Of a stretch of 64,000 bases of DNA, positions 10,708-22,509 are shown piece after piece. The notes under the pieces are model-generated. The model made no database searches, had not been told where the DNA came from, and saw only the letters and a list, made by a program, of their open reading frames with translations. Where the stretch lies: NCBI GenBank assembly GCA_012064385.1, contig QRDG01000137.1, positions 3,192,645-3,256,644 of the forward strand. The letters are read 5' to 3'. A program made the translations under genes and the position numbers. The first letter of the stretch is position 1, and each line of letters begins with the position of its first letter. The stretch comes from Puccinellia tenuiflora (lineage: Eukaryota; Streptophyta; Magnoliopsida; Poales; Poaceae).

Positions 10708-13700
10708 TACAATATTTCAGCATGGACGACAGATCAACGGGTGATATCACCGATTGGTCTTTATTATGAAATCCATGACGTGCCTTCATCGAATGATTTC
10801 TCATATGGTGCGCCCTATCTCCCCCGTTAGGTGAGAGAGACACGCCCTTCGGGGATCAGCTGGAACTCTACAGTCTAGATGTGTAGAGAGGCCCCGAGTT
10901 ATCGGCAAGGGCAACAATGCACGACATGGTAGCTAAGCTAGCAAGGCACTACCAAACTCTGCAGGAAAAAAATCCAGTGCATAACTTTCAGGGTGACAGA
11001 CAGGGTATGCATGCTTGTCTAGATTTTTTTGCCTTTTCAGATAAAACATTCCCTGGCTTGTCAAGTTTGTTAAAGGCAGGCGTTCTTCTTTCCTGTCAAT
11101 AACTGAAGCGAATGGAAGTTAGCTAGCACCATTGCTTTTTATGCCTAGCTAGCTGCAAGGCTTCACAATAAACTCACTAAAATCCACATTGCACATGGCA
11201 CTTGCTAACCTCGCTGTCGGTATTGCTTATTTGTTATCTTTGTGTGGAAAAAGATGCATAAGCATAATCAATCTATTTTGTCGGAATAGTGAGAGGTTGC
11301 TTCCTCGTGATCGAAGCGTCACACTTGCAGCACCTTAGGCGCAAGGTTGCACTCGTTTGGACCTTCCTGAGAGATTGGTCCCGTGATGGGAAGGTGTATC
11401 CAATTTACTAACTTCCAAATACATTTGGGACTTAAGTGGATGGTCCACTTCTTTGATGCGGTACCTTTTTCTTACACGATTTTTTTTTTAATCTAGAACA
11501 CTTCACAATAAGCTAGCTAACAATTGGCTAGACAATTAGCACTAATGAAGAAATAATCAATGTGAAAAATCCACTCAAGTCGTTCTCAATCATCCTCCGA
11601 CAGATGACTCGTCGTGCAATCCCATTTTATAGCACTTGTTTGGATCTGGAAGAGCGAGCATTTTCAACTTATATCGTGATTCTCCATGTGCAGCACGATC
11701 TTTTTCATGCTCACAAATTACTAGGAGAAAAAATATTGTATAATACTATATGTAAAGCAGTATAAAGCCTCCTGACAATAGGAGCACCTGTGTGTTACCA
11801 CAAACGGGTAGTTGTTTATGGCATATTATACTAGAGTTTGATTTTAATTTGCCACCATATTCAACAGTTTTCTCCCCGATTCGCACTTGTGAAAGTCGAG
11901 AAGCATAATTTACGTCGTCTGATTTCTCTTATATGTGAATACAACACGTCGTAGCCGCTACCTCTACATTATCTTTTATTTTATCATTTCTCATATCGGC
12001 TCTTCCTATTTCTATGGTTTTCTGGAAACCTAGTTGGACAAACGCATCAACGAAACCAATGAACAAGTTTTCTACTTTTTCTGCCCTTATATACGAATTT
12101 AGCTTTGTAGACGCTAGACCTCTCCAAAACTGGATCTCCACCACTGAAGTTTGCTCTTCCCCAGCAACCTTTCATGTTCTTTTTCTTCTCATTTTGGTTT
12201 TCATATGGACTCTCATGTATATATTCTTGTTGATATTGGTGTAATTAGGATGCAACCGACTCGTTGATATAGTTGAAGAACGACTAGGATAGAGACTAAT
12301 TCCTTACTCGACAGTCACATCCACGACATACTATGTAGGGCCGTCCCAAGGAAAACTGAACTAAAGGGCTATTTTTTATTTATACCAAACCATTTTACTT
12401 TGATACCATTTTTAGAATATAGTCAGGCTAGAACCATTTTTATCGCAGAATCTTAACTTATAAGATTTCAGTTTCATCTTAAATAATATAAAACGGGCAG
12501 TTCATTGCCGTAAAATTCGAGGATCTATAAATATTATGTATACGCTAAGACAAACACTTTTTCAATTAATATATTTTTAAATTTAATTTGAAAATTCTTA
12601 GAACAAAATTATCTGTAAAACTAACCATATCATCGGTGAAAGTATGTACCACTTTGATTTACTATAGTGTGTTTATACTTGTGTGTTTTCATATCTCGAA
12701 GATGATCTAGAGAGCACTATTATCGCACATATCCAAATACAGGTTTTTCCAATAGGATTTTCTAGCTTAGTGTACCAAATAAAATTTTATAAGGACCATG
12801 AGATGTAACAAGTGGCTTGTGTTCGAAACTTTTCCTAGAAGTACAACTTGGGGGGCTAGGATTTTAAAGAGAAATCGCATTGGGAACCAGTCTTTTAATA
12901 CAAATAATACACTAGGTAGGGGCATTTTTCTATATTTTCAATCCTAAAAGAGATGTTGGAACCGACACACGTTCGCAAGTCTCTGGCACGCCATGATGGA
13001 CAAATAAGTCCAAGTTAAATTGATTTTGAACAATGTAAACCTAAAATCCAAGTTGGTGGATCAATCCGTTAAGTTCTTTAAGTCTATCTGAAGTGTTCAT
13101 GTGTGCCATGTTCACCTATCAGAAGTGTAATGATATATTTTTATTGTCAAAGCTACCTCTTCCATAACTTTTTTTGGAAGGGGGAAACCGTAGCACACTC
13201 ATCGATTGATGCACACGACCATTATTATTGTAATGTTTTTTCTTCTCTAAAGTCTTGAATAGTGAAAATATTGGTTACAAATCTCAACTAAAACAAAGGA
13301 ATGTACATACACAATTATGATGCACAAATTCTATTGTTAGACCACCATCTGTATTGGTTGAACATATCTCCACCTACTGTCCCACACATCGACTAGAGCC
13401 ATCGAGGACCGACATAGAGTATTGACATCAAGATAGTGATTCGAGCACCGCTTCATGTCCGGGGTAGAAACTTCTTTATTTGTTCGGCTCACTAGCGATG
13501 AACTTAAGTCTCTACCTTGTTGAAGGCGTCATCTCCTCGCTGATGTGCTAGCCTTCAATGGTTGGTTTCAGCAATCAGGGATGAAAATCCTTGTCTTGAC
13601 CTTCAGCCGGATGTGGCGACGATGACGCGAGGATGTGTTTTCCTTTTTTGAAGACGTTGCTGCGGAGTAAGTCGACTTAGTTATTTTTTCGATCAAGAGC

Positions 13701-14014
13701 GTTTTATTAAGTCGACTTAGTTATAGTTGTTAAATTAATATATCACGTAATGGTACTGCCATAGTTGTTTATGGTATATGTTTTGTTTGTTGATGAAATT
13801 GCCCTTGTTGTCTATTTTTCAATTCAATAAAAATGACTATATATACATAATTTGGATCCAAAGATTGAGGCTTTCAACCTCCTTTCCGAAAAGAAAAAGA
13901 GACGTCACCTCATGCTTAAAGCTCACATTTCCTTGTCCTTGGGAGCAAGGCTGCATTCGTTTGGACCTTCTTGATAGATTGATCGAGCAATGGGAAGTTT
14001 TACACAAATTACTA

Positions 14015-14174
14015 CTCCCTCCGTATCAAAATATAAGATGTTTTAGCATTTCTCTTTCCATCCGTATGTAGACATGTTTTAGTGTAAGATTCATTTTAAC
14101 CTTGCACTAAAACATGTCTAGATACAGATGAAAAGAAAAATGGTAAAACATGTTATATTTTGATACAGAGGGAG
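14015..14174. mobile_element. Stowaway (Tc1/mariner) MITE
   Basis: Begins ctccctccgtatcaaaat and ends gatacagagggag, 160 bases, with TA on both sides and complementary arms (agacatgttttagt against actaaaacatgtct). The related block in copy A (near 7590) shows the empty TA site. Confidence 0.9.
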
Positions 14175-14417
14175 TATCCTCCAAATACATTTGCCCTTAA
14201 GTGGGTGGTCCACTTCTTTGATGCGGTTTCTTTTCCCTCCGTGAGTTTTTTTCTCTACGCACCTCCACAACAAGCCAGCGACCAAATAATTGATTTGACC
14301 GTTGCAAACTTAAAATTAGCACTAGTTGAGTAATGCATGGTCCATGTGAAATATCCACTCACATCGCTCTCCATTCATCCTCCGGCAGATGACGCACCAT
14401 GCAAACCCATTTTAGTA

Positions 14418-14564
14418 CTTTCTCCGTTCAGTATTATAAGAAATTTTAAATATTTCAACATAGATTATATACAGATTGAAACGAGTAAACTACACATTAA
14501 AACACGTGTGGATACATTATTTATAAAAAACCCTAAAACATTTTATAATAGTGAACATAGGGCG
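14418..14564. mobile_element. Degenerate Stowaway-like MITE
   Basis: Starts cttctccgttcagtattataag-like and ends cttataat-complementary sequence before gaacatagggcg, about 147 bases, flanked by TA. The ends are diverged from the CTCCCTCCG consensus. The copy A counterpart near 7830 lacks it. Confidence 0.6.
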
Positions 14565-14708
14565 TAGCACCTTTTGTCGTCCAAAAGTGCGAGCTTTTAC
14601 TGCGCATACTGTCACATCTTTGCAGGTACGATTTCTTACTTGCTCATATATTACTAGCGTAATTGCGAATGACGTGTTGGAAAAGATTTAATATAAATCA
14701 TTGCACGT

Positions 14709-15971
14709 CTCTCCCCAGGGGAGGCGCCAGGGGCCAACCCTAGCCGCCCCGGAACCACCGTTTCCCGAGAAAATCTTCACCACCGCCGCGGGCCTCGGCG
14801 CTGAGTGGTGCTGGGGGTAGAGGGTTGTGACGGCGGTCGAGCAAAGCTGGGGCGGCGCGCGGCTCCTCGTCGTGGGTGGCGACCGGGGCGGTGATCCCGG
14901 TCGAGGCGACGACGCTGGCTTCCTTCCTCAACGGTGCAGGACGGCTTTTTGTGGAAGGGGCGGTGCTGTGGAGCCGGGTCCCACCAGGACCCGTCGCGGG
15001 CGGCGGCCGGGGCGGAGGTCCCGATCGAGTCTGGCGGTGCGTGGCGGACGGGCATGCCCAACGCCGTTTGTGGTGGGCATGGCGGGGGCGTCCTCTAGCC
15101 TAGACTCCTGCGCGTGGCCTTCATTGCCCGGGCGGTTTGAGTCCGAAGTATGCTATGTCCTCGATCTTCTGAATAAAGGCAGCGGTCCTTGGGTTCTTCT
15201 TGCACCAACACGGTGTTCTGCTTGATGCCCGTCCTCATGGATCTGGCCGCTGACGAGTTCCGGAAGTCTCCGACGGCCATCTCCATTAGGCAAATACTTG
15301 TAGATTGCTGGATCGGATGGGATTCAGTCGTGTGCTTCCATATTCCTGGTCGTGAGGCTGCAGGATGGAATGACGTGAAGCTTTGTTACCTGTTGTCACC
15401 ATGGGACATGTCGGCATTTGTTTTCTTTGATGACGACAGTGGCGTAGAATGTCATGGCGGCTGAGATCTGAGGTCTTTGAGGCGATGATGACTTTGCTTG
15501 GTGATTCGTGACTTGTATCAGCGGCATCGGCAAGCGGGGACAACAACATAGGTGGAGTACAGAGTTTTAGCTTTCATGGTGAAAATCCAAAGTCTGATCA
15601 TAATTGTTTGTGTCTAGCAATGTTCTTGTTGAAGACATTATTTTGAGAGCGTGTACTTCCTCCTGGGTGAAAATCGAAGATATATGATCGGACGGCGACA
15701 TCGGTTGTGCGCTGTTTTCTTCTTTGAGGCGTCGCTTTTGGAGAATTTGGACTACGGGTGTTGTCTCGATGGTGGTTTGCGTTGCAGCTATATAAAAATG
15801 ATCATTGTAGCGGGATCTTCTTCTTTTTCTTCTTCTTCTTCTTCTTCTTCTTCTTCTTCTTCTTCTTCTTGAGCTGTGTGCATCCCAAATGTCTTTAAGA
15901 CATTTCATTGCTGTAAAAACTGGATGTAATTGGTACCTCCGCGATATTAATATATTTAGTTTATCAAAAAA
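14709..15971 (+). mobile_element. Retroposon with 14-bp target duplication (non-autonomous LINE-like)
   Basis: The 1,263-base insert is flanked by the perfect 14-bp direct repeat aaatcattgcacgt (14695-14708 and 15972-15985). Copy A has the single empty site aaagcattgcacgt (9916-9929). It ends in tttatcaaaaaaaa, an A-rich tail, and has a GC-rich start, so it is a retroposed plus-strand RNA. No reverse transcriptase is present. Overlapping short frames are open in both directions in the first 500 bases, which fits high GC rather than a gene. Confidence 0.85.
15815..15870 (+). repeat. TTC microsatellite
   Basis: An almost uninterrupted run of ttc triplets near the 3' end of the retroposon. It generates poly-Ser or poly-Arg frames that should not be read as proteins. 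Confidence 0.95.
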
Positions 15972-16215
15972 AAATCATTGCACGTAAGCAGCTTAAAGCC
16001 TCTCCACAAAAATGTTTGAATACCAGGTGATCATTCGTCTCCTTTTCCTTAGACATGTGTTGTTAAGCTAGCATTTTTATATACTAGGGGTAGGTGATCT
16101 CAGTTGGCCACCAAGGTTAGTGTCCACTCGCTGATGCGCATTGCGATGAGCATTGTATATGTCGTTTCTCAATACTTAAGCATCAGCGTGTGCTGTTCTC
16201 GTATTCGAATGTTTT

Positions 16216-16790
16216 AGCGCCTAGAAAAGTAATACCATCATGACTGTTTCAGGTTCTATTATTAGCTGCGTATAATATCCAACCAATTCAGCAGGCATCA
16301 ATCATACTGTACAGATAAACTCAGTGGATGTGCCTCCGTTGTGGAGAACACCTACCATGGCACTCGGCTCCCGTTCCTGTCCGCCTACAGGTTCCGACTG
16401 TTCCCGCATGGGTCGACGGGCCCTGTCTTCCTCGTGTAACTGCACACGCTCGCACAGCATAAATATTAGTTTCATTCTGCAGATAACTCGCAACTTGCGA
16501 CAGCTTGTCGCCTGGTGCTGCTCCATGACGCAATGTTCATTTCACTAACCTTCCGAATAAATATACACACATGTTTCAGTCTATAATATAACACAATTCT
16601 ACAGTCATGGATACGTGCTCATCGAGCTGTCAGCTGTGTGAAGCCGTGAACACCTCGGAAGTGGCTGTTCCGGCTGCTGATGGAGGTTGAACGGTAAGCT
16701 AGCTAGCCTGTCACCAGAAACCGACGGATCGTCGTCGAAGCTGTTCGATGACGGTTGTCCGGGCATGATTGTTGCTGTGCAGATGTTGAT
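16216..16790. repeat. Tandem segmental duplication, partial copy C
   Basis: Starts with gcgcctagaaaagtaatacc after the same TTA as copies A and B and follows the A/B sequence through the conserved island (16343-16450) to the segment gaagccgtgaacacctcggaa, which copy A also has at 791. Similarity fades near 16790. Beyond it, to about 17010, I recognise nothing; a short open frame runs to 16935 but has no known relative. Confidence 0.75.
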
Positions 16791-17370
16791 CACTGTCCCT
16801 CTCCGTGATCATGTCGACCGCAACAGGGAGCCGCCATTTAAGCTGGCTGGTCCGGAGGCCATCGACGCGTCCATGGACGCCGCTCCAATTGCAGACCAGA
16901 CCAGGAGAAAAACTGCACGTACCCCCGCCCCTTGAAGTCAGTCAGTCCACTTGTGGTAGACAACTAGACATGCACCACTTAATTGCTCCTACCCTGTTAC
17001 TGTATACTCAATGACAGATGGGTTTGATTATGTTAGATCTAATTCCTCGTTAGGGAGGACAATAACTAAAGCTGATCACCATGTAGTGCACCTAATGGAT
17101 CTTAACAGAGGGGATTAGGGGATCCACTTACAAGTAATTGGAGTAGGTTGAATTGCCTGCTTGATGCTGGCAGGACTTAGCGCTGAAGTTGTTGAGGTAG
17201 TCGTCGCTGGAGCGCCGTGGTCGAAGAAGAACCCCATGAACACCGACAGCACCTCCTCTCCTGGTGGCTGACGACAGACTTCGGTCTTCCAGCCCCTCAG
17301 CACACCATTAGGATCGGTTAGTTGGGTGGATAGGCACACTTTCTGTTAGTCTCTAACGTGCCATCCTATT

Positions 17371-17379
17371 CTTTATATA
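17371..17379 (-). promoter_or_regulatory. TATA-like box in the copia LTR
   Basis: TATATAAAG on the minus strand, about 135 bases into the LTR. It is a plausible core promoter for the element. Confidence 0.4.
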
Positions 17380-17513
17380 TCAAGTGCTGGGGCTGGGGAC
17401 CGGGTCCAAAGATGTTGGTTTTGAGGCCTCCGATCAAGGCTTCCATGTGAAAGGGTATGGGGTCAAAACCCCCTATTTTCTCTCGGGTTGTTACCTGACA
17501 TCATATACCAACA

Positions 17514-17526
17514 TTCTCCCCCTTAA
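17514..17526 (-). promoter_or_regulatory. Polypurine tract of the copia element
   Basis: Minus strand reads TTAAGGGGGAGAA immediately before the TGTTGG LTR start, the usual primer for plus-strand synthesis in plant copia elements. Confidence 0.65.
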
Positions 17527-17989
17527 TCGTAAGGTTAACAAACATCATAAGCCCACTCGCAATAGAAATTACATACCAAAGTAAGGTGCCACAGTGACCT
17601 ATCGAATGACACTTGACCTCAGTACTTATAGTATATCGTTCTATCTTGAAATTGAAAACATAAACTTTATGGGAGTTGGATTATTGTGCGGTCCTTATTT
17701 CCAGAATCAAAAGGCTTTACAGCAACCCATGCCGGCAACATAATCTTAAAATTGGGTGGTAAGGCTTCAGTAACGGATTCGTAAAACATATAAAACTTAT
17801 TTATATGCTTAACATCATGGGCAAATTATCCTTCTGCCATCAGTTGTGTCGATGTGCTCAGTTTTGCCCTCAGTTGCGAAACGTCCTCAGTTTTACCCCT
17901 AGTCTGTGCGCAAAGACTTATTCCGAGAATCTTGCCGTCACCATCTGGTCAAGGTAGTTGACTCGGGCTTGTAGCCACTGCTTATGGGA

Positions 17990-18007
17990 CCCCCCCCCCC
18001 CCCCCCC
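17990..18007. repeat. Homopolymer of 18 C
   Basis: Run of C between ggga and gtcgaccg. Length is likely to vary or be mis-sequenced. Confidence 0.9.
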
Positions 18008-18363
18008 GTCGACCGTTCCTGAGGGCAAAACTGAGCAAATGGCCACACACTGATGGCAGCCCGTCGACCGTTGCTGGCGCCGCGTTTGTGATAAAAGCGG
18101 CGTATGGCGCCCCCAGAGCTCGCAGCGGGGAGCAAGAATCAGCGAAGCGGGGTTGGAGGCGGCCACGCACAGAGGTGGGCGGCGAGCTAGGAACCGGGCG
18201 CAGAGGTTGGCAGCTAGGAGCCGGGCGCTGGCGACCGAGAGGGCGGCGTCGACAGGGAGCGCCGCCGACGGTGGTAGGGCGTGGCTGTGTGCTATAGCTA
18301 CATGTGACGTGCGCGGACGCGGTGAGTTCCCCTTCGGCTCCGGGCGTTCGCGAATCTAGCTCC

Positions 18364-18863
18364 ATGTCTTCTTCTAGCTCCCGCGCCACCTCGCGGATGG
18401 AGATCCCAGCGCGCACAGAGATGCCGATCTTCGTCTGTCCGCGGCGTCGGATGGATGTTGGTCGGAGGATATCGTAGACACCGAGGAACAAGAATCGTCC
18501 GTTCTACGTGCGCACCAACGCGATTGGGGTAAGAATCGGGGCAATTTCACAATTTTCATGGATCGGCATCCTTGAGCAATCCATTTGATCCTTGACCCGG
18601 CCGCAACGCGAGCTCCGGAAGAAGAGACGGAGGGCGGAGCACGCATTGATACAGAGGTTGCTGACGAGCTAAGGAGATTTAACCAGAAGATTAGGAAGCT
18701 CGAATATCAAGCACAAATTCCCATTTGCATTTGGGCATTTGTAGGGGGTATGTTAGTCGCAGTGGGTGTAATGTTGAAATTGTATGGAATGACATGGATT
18801 TGGGAGGAATTTGTAGAAGGAATTTGGGAGAAATTATATGGTAATCGTACTGGCTGGGTGTAG
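18364..18863 (+). pseudogene. Degenerate GRF-type zinc-finger and membrane-anchor protein
   Basis: An ATG at 18364 opens with a Ser-rich start (MSSSSSRATSRMEIPARTEM) followed by MPIFVCPRRRMDV and, after an in-frame stop (TAG at the end of gatatcg), TPRNKNRPFYV. This pattern resembles the GRF-type zinc finger, but of the expected Cys residues only the first of a pair is left. Downstream, 18585-18863 stays open and encodes an acidic stretch, a probable coiled coil (ADELRRFNQKIRKLEYQAQ) and a hydrophobic membrane segment (ICIWAFVGGMLVAVGVML), ending at TAG. The order finger, coiled coil, membrane anchor is one I associate with many small uncharacterised Triticeae proteins. Splicing between the two parts is likely. 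No function is known. The stop and missing cysteines suggest it is dead. Confidence 0.5.
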
Positions 18864-19059
18864 TAGGAGTTTGTAAGTTTGAAATTGTATGAATAAAGGT
18901 TGAAAGAAGGGAAAAGAAATGGGAAATTCAGAAGATTCAGTGTGGCAAATAACTCATGTGCGACACTTTTCATCGGAATGGTGAAAAATACGACATCGTT
19001 CGAAGAAATAGCTACTGCGCGACGTTTCTGACGGCCAAAATAGCCAGCACACGACATGG

Positions 19060-19430
19060 TTGATTAATCGGTCGTAACGTTGGATTGATTCCGATAGGTG
19101 GGTCATAGACTCGTGTGCTCACTTAGTTGTGCTCATAGATTTAGATTAACCAATGACATGATTATCTATTTTTTATAAGTTGAAAAGGACGATTAATCAG
19201 AGCTCGAAAAAGAAGGTCGTGAGATATCAAGGTTGGAAAAATGAAATGATTTTCAATTCTTTTATAAGTTGAAAAAGAGGATTAACCAGATATTAGTGTC
19301 CTATATTTAGGATATAGGTCACCAATACTGGTTGATTAAACGGTCGTAACGTTGGATTGATTCCGACAGGTGGGTCATAGACTCGTGTGCTCACTTAGTT
19401 GTGCTCATAGATTTAGATTTACCGAGGGAT
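19060..19430. repeat. Direct repeat of about 100 bases, two copies
   Basis: The segment from cggtcgtaacgttggattga through gctcatagatttagatt occurs at about 19069-19147 and again at 19343-19421 with very few changes. The spacer itself holds two versions of ttataagttgaaaa-gattaaccaga, so the whole block looks like a duplicated pair. Confidence 0.8.
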
Positions 19431-20029
19431 ATTCAGTTATTCCGACAGGTGGGTCCGAACTATTTTGCCCTCCCCCACCGGCACGGTCATGCGTGCAACG
19501 GGCGGCTGCGTGGAGGCGAGCACACAGGAAGGACACGAAGTCAGACGCGCGTACGCTTGTTCCATGCACCGCGTCATTCTAGGTCGCCAGATCTCATTGA
19601 ATGGCTTAGATCGAACCAGCGGGCCGATCCAAACCCCATCTATCCAGCCAATCAGCGCATCACATGCCCACGAGCCAATCAAATTGCAGAACGAGCACAC
19701 ACGCGGATCGGCGCATCACCTGCGCACATGCGGATCGGCGTGTCTGATCCCAACCTTTCACTCACCAGCGATCAACGGTTCGGAAACGGGAGGGGTTTTG
19801 GATGGGGTTTATGGTTAGGGATTTCGGGGTTTTCGGGGTTTAGGGTTAGTATTTCACTGAGCTAGGGTTGAGCATAACTAATTAAAAAAAATCAAAAAAA
19901 TATAAAACTTTCGCACATTGTCGTATTATGCAACTAAGTTGCTATAAAAAAATATAAAACATGGATTTTGAGTTGGTCAACGTTTTTTTGTGAGGTTTGA
20001 CCAAACATTAAAATGAGCACAAATAATTC

Positions 20030-20800
20030 AAAAAAAATTGTAAAAATGTGAAACCAGCGCACATTGTCGTATTATGTGACATAGTTACGATATAAAATAA
20101 TAAACTTAGTCTATGTGTATTTTCATGAGAAAACCTTCACACAAATGACTTACCACGATCGATGTTGCAGAGAGTTCAACTCAAAGTGAGGAGAAGTGGT
20201 TTTGGATTTGGAACATGAATTTTTCTAAAACCTCACCAAAGCTTCATTTTGGAGTGACTGAGAAGGATCCAGACTTAGTTTTTCATTTTCATGTTTCAAA
20301 CTTGTTTAAATGTTGGTCAAACTTAGGTTTGACCAAATTTGAAATGAGCATAAAAATTCAAAAAAAATAAAAAAAATGAAAAGCCAACGCACATAGTCTT
20401 ATAATGTCATATACTAACTATTCAAGTTGATAAATAAGGTCTACATACATTTAGACGAAAATTAATGGATCTTGGCTCATATCGCCCAATCTCAAACTCC
20501 GTCGCATTGAAATGAGCATAAAAAATTCAAAAAAATCAAAAAAAAATGAAAAACCAACACACATAGTATTATAATGTCATATACTAACGATTCAAGTTGA
20601 TAAACAATGAGCATAAAAAATTCAAAAAAAAATCAAAAATTGGAAAACCAACGAACATAGTATTATAATGTCATATACTAATGATTTAAGTTGATAAACA
20701 AGGTCTACATACAGTCAGACAAAAAATTAATGCATCTTGGCATCTCAAACTCCGTCGCATTCAAATGAGCATAAAAAATCAATAAAACATAAAAAATGGA
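20030..20800. repeat. Degenerate tandem repeats inside the Mutator-like element
   Basis: At least four units share aaatgagcataaaaaattc, a run of A, then gaaaaccaacgcacatagt, attataatgtcatatacta and tcaagttgataaac. Unit length alternates between about 95 and 170 bases. Related gcacaaataattc units begin near 19900. AT-rich; no coding frame. Confidence 0.75.
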
Positions 20801-21424
20801 AAACCGCCTCACATAGTCTATATCTATGGAATAGATGTGTAGCTAAGTTATTTGGCTGATTTAGACAAGGTCGAAAAAAACCTTGCTTAGAAATGAGGCC
20901 ATTTACTCTACCTTTGGAGCTCTTTTTTAGAACATTTTTCATGAATGTGAGTTTACTTCGCAAAAGGGTTCGGATTGATGACCAAGTTAGAACAAGCAAG
21001 TTTACCATAGTTTGGAAAGCATTGCAACATCCAAATAGCATGTCAATTTTTAAGTTTGGATCAAATTTGAAGTTTGGTTCACATATTTCAATCACTCACC
21101 CATTTGGCCCTCATTTTGACACAACTTGCTCAAAACATGTACCATCATCATCCAAACACCATTAAAACATAGTTGTAGCATAGGTCCAACATCACTCAAC
21201 ATAATACAACATCATTCATAATGTTTCATAAATTCTACTTGGTTCCAACTCAATCTACAAAGTGCGTCGGGGCTTCTTTTTTATCCATGTGCTACTTGCC
21301 ACCACTGTGCTCCTTGTGCTTCTTGCCACCATTGTGCTCCTTGTGACCCTTGGCACCATTGTGCTCCTTGTGTCTAATATAGCCTCTCTTCTTCATCCCC
21401 ACAATTGGATTCATCAGGCTCCAC

Positions 21425-22065
21425 TTAAACAGGGACCCTTCTGCTGCTGCCCATGCTTGTCGAGCCAGAACGTCCTCGTGCACTACCTGAACTTTTCTGG
21501 CTGGAGCTGCGATCACGACGACATGGTGCTGCCCGGAATGGTCCAACTGTCGGCACAACCACATCATTTTGCAGCCTCACATGAAATTTCTCTCTCTCAT
21601 TATGCTTAGCAAACATGGTAGCGAGCTCTTCATCATTTGTAACTTTCACCCATTTATTTCCCCCATCGTAGTATTTGAATTCCACTTCATCATGCAAACC
21701 CCAAGGATATGGGCTGCAAATTACCTCCCCAAATTGTCTAAAACTCCAATTGCAATCCATTGGCAAAGGATAATCAAAACCTCCCGCGAATTTCTTCTTA
21801 TTCTTTGCATCCACGAGGTATCGGTCCCTTCTAATATTCACCAAGAAAGCAAACCGCAATTCCATCCTAACCCACGAAAAGCAGAGACGAATTCAGCACA
21901 CCAATAGCAAAATAAACTAAAACCAATGGCGTCTCATGTCTAATCGAATGTTCAAATGCACAAGCGAGCTCAAACTTACCACTCGGGAACCCAGTCATGG
22001 ACGCGGCGGGTCTCCGGCCCGACGTTTGCCTCGCCAGCTACTCCGGGGTCGCTGCCGCTCGCCAT
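21425..22065 (-). CDS. PB1-like domain protein of a transposon, two exons
   Basis: Minus strand. Exon 1 runs from ATG at 22065 to 21980 (MASGSDPGVAGEANVGPETR, then a stretch ending HDWVPE), with donor G|GTAAG. Exon 2 runs from 21866 to the stop at 21425, with acceptor TTAG|GATGG. The split Trp codon (TG+G) is restored and the frame is continuous, which supports both splice sites. Exon 2 encodes ELRFAFLVNIRRDRYLVD, then DEVEFKYYDGGNKWVKVTND and LATMFAKHNEREKFHVRL. This matches my memory of the PB1-like N-terminal module found in grass Mutator-like proteins. The C-terminus is Ser/Arg-rich. No MULE transposase core follows, so the product is a stand-alone module of about 175 residues. It lies convergent to the 18364-18863 gene. 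Function is unknown. Confidence 0.6.
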
Positions 22066-22509
22066 TTCGCCCTGGAGTTAACCCTCTTTCTTCCTCTGCC
22101 TCGCCAGCCCCAGCGCTCCCGCCGAGCGCACGGAAGGAGCCCCCGCCGCGGGTCGAGCAGGTGGCGGGCGCAGTGGCAGAACGAGCGGGATAAGCTGGTG
22201 GCGGTGGAGCACGTAACGGTGGAGCACGTTGCGGTGGAGCAGTTGGCTATATACGCGGGACGGACGCGGCGGCGCAGGTGGTGGCCGTTCGGGAGCAGGG
22301 TGGTGCACGGATAGATCGGGGGGTAGGGTTCAGGTCGTTATTTTTGGCGCCGATGTGCGGTCCCACCTGTAAGATGCGGACCCACTTCACTAACGCCTAC
22401 AGACGGAATCCGGTTCAGACTGGCCGTTTGGCCTCGCCATAGCAGCTGCGACTGAAGTTGTCAAAACTGAGCACCATTTCGAACTTGTGGCAAAACTGAG
22501 TCGTACCAA

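Larger units (their letters stand above)
10218..16215. repeat. Tandem segmental duplication, copy B
   Basis: Second copy of the unit described at 429-10217. It lacks the 1854, 2440 and 3890 insertions of copy A, lacks about 440 bases corresponding to A 775-1210, and carries its own insertions: three Stowaway MITEs and the retroposon at 14709-15971. Confidence 0.8.
17833..22497. mobile_element. Mutator-like DNA transposon carrying two convergent genes
   Basis: The copia sequence is interrupted here. The two edges carry long imperfect inverted repeats built around ctcagttttg: left gtgctcagttttgccctcag and tcctcagttttac, right (reverse complement) gactcagttttgccacaag and gtgctcagttttgacaac. Related flank words gggcaaatta and gggcaatcta just outside suggest a 10-bp imperfect target duplication. 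Mutator-like placement is inferred from the long terminal repeats, the target size and the GRF-finger and PB1-like genes; no transposase domain is seen. Exact ends are uncertain by about 20 bases. Confidence 0.55.

Noticed and set aside
15567..15908. Arg-rich and Ser-rich frames over the TTC run
   Set aside because: They are translations of a microsatellite.
16687..16935. Open frame with PLRDHVDRNREPPFKLAGPE downstream of copy C
   Set aside because: It might be the end of a host exon, but no domain is recognised and the two overlapping frames are equally open.
17115..17339. Minus-strand frame with LTDPNGVLRGW, resembling the start of LRR receptor kinases
   Set aside because: It lies in the copia LTR downstream of its TATA-like box and has no leucine-rich repeats.
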